NCBI GenBank assembly: GCA_001592805.2
Contig: CP051139.1
Span: 682,001 to 746,000 of the forward strand
Reading direction: 5' to 3'
DNA from: Peltaster fructicola
Taxonomy: Eukaryota; Ascomycota; Dothideomycetes
Length of the DNA: 64,000 nucleotides
Shown in pieces: positions 63,263 to 64,000 of the stretch. The notes under the pieces are model-generated. The model was not told where the DNA came from. It searched no databases and saw only the letters and a program-made list of their open reading frames with translations. The position numbers and the translations under genes were made by a program. Position 1 is the stretch's first letter, and each line of letters begins with the position of its first letter.

Positions 63263-64000
63263 TCAACTTGACTTGCTCGCAAGATATCTCAGCAGAGCTG
63301 CCTTCAGCTCTATCTTGTTCACCTTGCCGATGTTGGGATTGACAGGCCAATCGTCATAGCCAAGCTGCTTCAGCGTCACAGCACCACCTATCGCATAGTC
63401 TTTACCCAGAACCTCAACCACTTCGCTCTTCAGATCGTTCTCGGTCTTATCCTGAAAGCTTGACAGGATCGCGTATGGCTCAGCACCAAGTACCGGATGG
63501 TCAATGCCAATTACTGCAACCTAGTGCACGGTCAGCTCAGCTTCAATTCTCATCGATCTTCACTCACCACAGCACTTGTATATGCTGCCAGAGTTGTCTC
63601 CAACACTGCTGGTGTGATAGGTATGGCAGCACGTTTGATTATGTCCTTGCTTCTGCCAAGGATGAAACAGTGACCTTTCTCGTCGATGATTGCAGTATCA
63701 CCTGTTTTCATCCAGTTCACACCGTCTTGAGTGTAAAAGTTCTGCGGGCTGACATTGTGCAGGTAGTTGCGTATGGTGATATAAGTATCGACATGCATCT
63801 CGCCAGGAGTGCCGCGTGGTACGATGTTGCCTGCACCTGTCAGTCTTTGTCTACGACACTTGATGCTTACTCGCCTTGCTCGTCCACAAGTTTGATATTG
63901 ACACCCTCACGTACAGTGCCAAACGATGGTACATCAGCATAGTAGACAATGTCTCCCTTGAAGAATGGCCAGTGGAAGAAGTTGCCTCCCTCAGACATTC
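63263..64000 (-). CDS. AMP-dependent acyl-CoA synthetase/ligase-like enzyme, partial at right edge
   Basis: C-terminal part of an ANL-superfamily adenylating enzyme that activates carboxylic acids through an acyl-AMP. Visible blocks in order are FKGDIVYYADVPSFG, EGVNIKLVDEQGE, NIVPRGTPGEMHV, the A8-type loop MKTGDTAIIDEKGHCFILGR, SKDIIKRAAIPITPAVLE, and the C-terminal domain VAVIGIDHPVLGAEPYAILS to IGKVNKIELKAALLRYLASK, where the Lys in GKVNK fits the A10 catalytic lysine. Intron 63521-63567 (GTGAGT, CTGAC, CACTAG) is clean. Between DEQGE (about 63871) and NIVPRG (about 63830) the frame also changes, but no usual GT-AG pair of normal length fits both sides; see findings. The gene continues beyond 64000. 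Confidence 0.88.

Noticed and set aside
1-64000. Transposon, LTR element or CRISPR
   Set aside because: No transposase, reverse transcriptase, terminal repeat pair or regular spacer array was recognised anywhere in the window.

Overview
The window is nuclear DNA from a filamentous ascomycete (Pezizomycotina), probably a Dothideomycete. The support is gene content (HET-domain protein, PalH, fungal annexin, Mvp1, cerevisin-type subtilase), many 43-60 nt GT-AG introns with CTRAC branch points, densely packed genes on both strands, and no bacterial, viral or transposon coding. The class-level guess is inference. Exon boundaries below were worked out by hand from splice signals and frame continuity.

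Left part, 1-30.4 kb. A HET-domain protein cut by the window edge carries a polytopic membrane tail. It is followed by the ER membrane complex scaffold EMC1, an SDR with an altered active site, a nitroreductase-like gene with an apparent one-base frameshift, a disordered fungal protein, a 2484-residue BEACH/WD40 protein, a vacuolar subtilase, two more Rossmann oxidoreductases (one with a mitochondrial-type leader), an arginine/glutamate-rich protein built on a repeated EEIxIR motif, RNA 3'-terminal phosphate cyclase, and the heterotrimeric G-protein beta subunit.

Middle, 30.4-36.3 kb. This stretch is gene-poor and decayed. It holds a relic of a delta-12 type fatty acid desaturase and a relic of an Old Yellow Enzyme, with an apparently intact hotdog thioesterase between them. 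It looks like the remains of an accessory metabolic block inside a housekeeping region.

Right part, 36.3-64 kb. Genes are a phosducin-like protein (a partner of G-beta, about 6 kb from it), a bacterial-type uracil phosphoribosyltransferase divergent from a two-domain fluoride exporter, an alpha/beta hydrolase with an Asp nucleophile and a 10-nt exon, the pH sensor PalH, a type II membrane glycosyltransferase, the sorting nexin Mvp1, the neddylation factor Dcn1, mitochondrial DNA polymerase gamma, an annexin, a His-rich acidic protein, a Cti6-like PHD protein, a degenerate tandem repeat, an MFS transporter, and an acyl-CoA-synthetase-like enzyme cut by the right edge.

No coherent new defence-like or selfish system is visible. 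The most useful leads are the decayed metabolic block, the HET-membrane fusion, the EEIxIR repeat protein, the duplicated 15-bp promoter element at 21.1 kb, and the tandem repeat at 61 kb.
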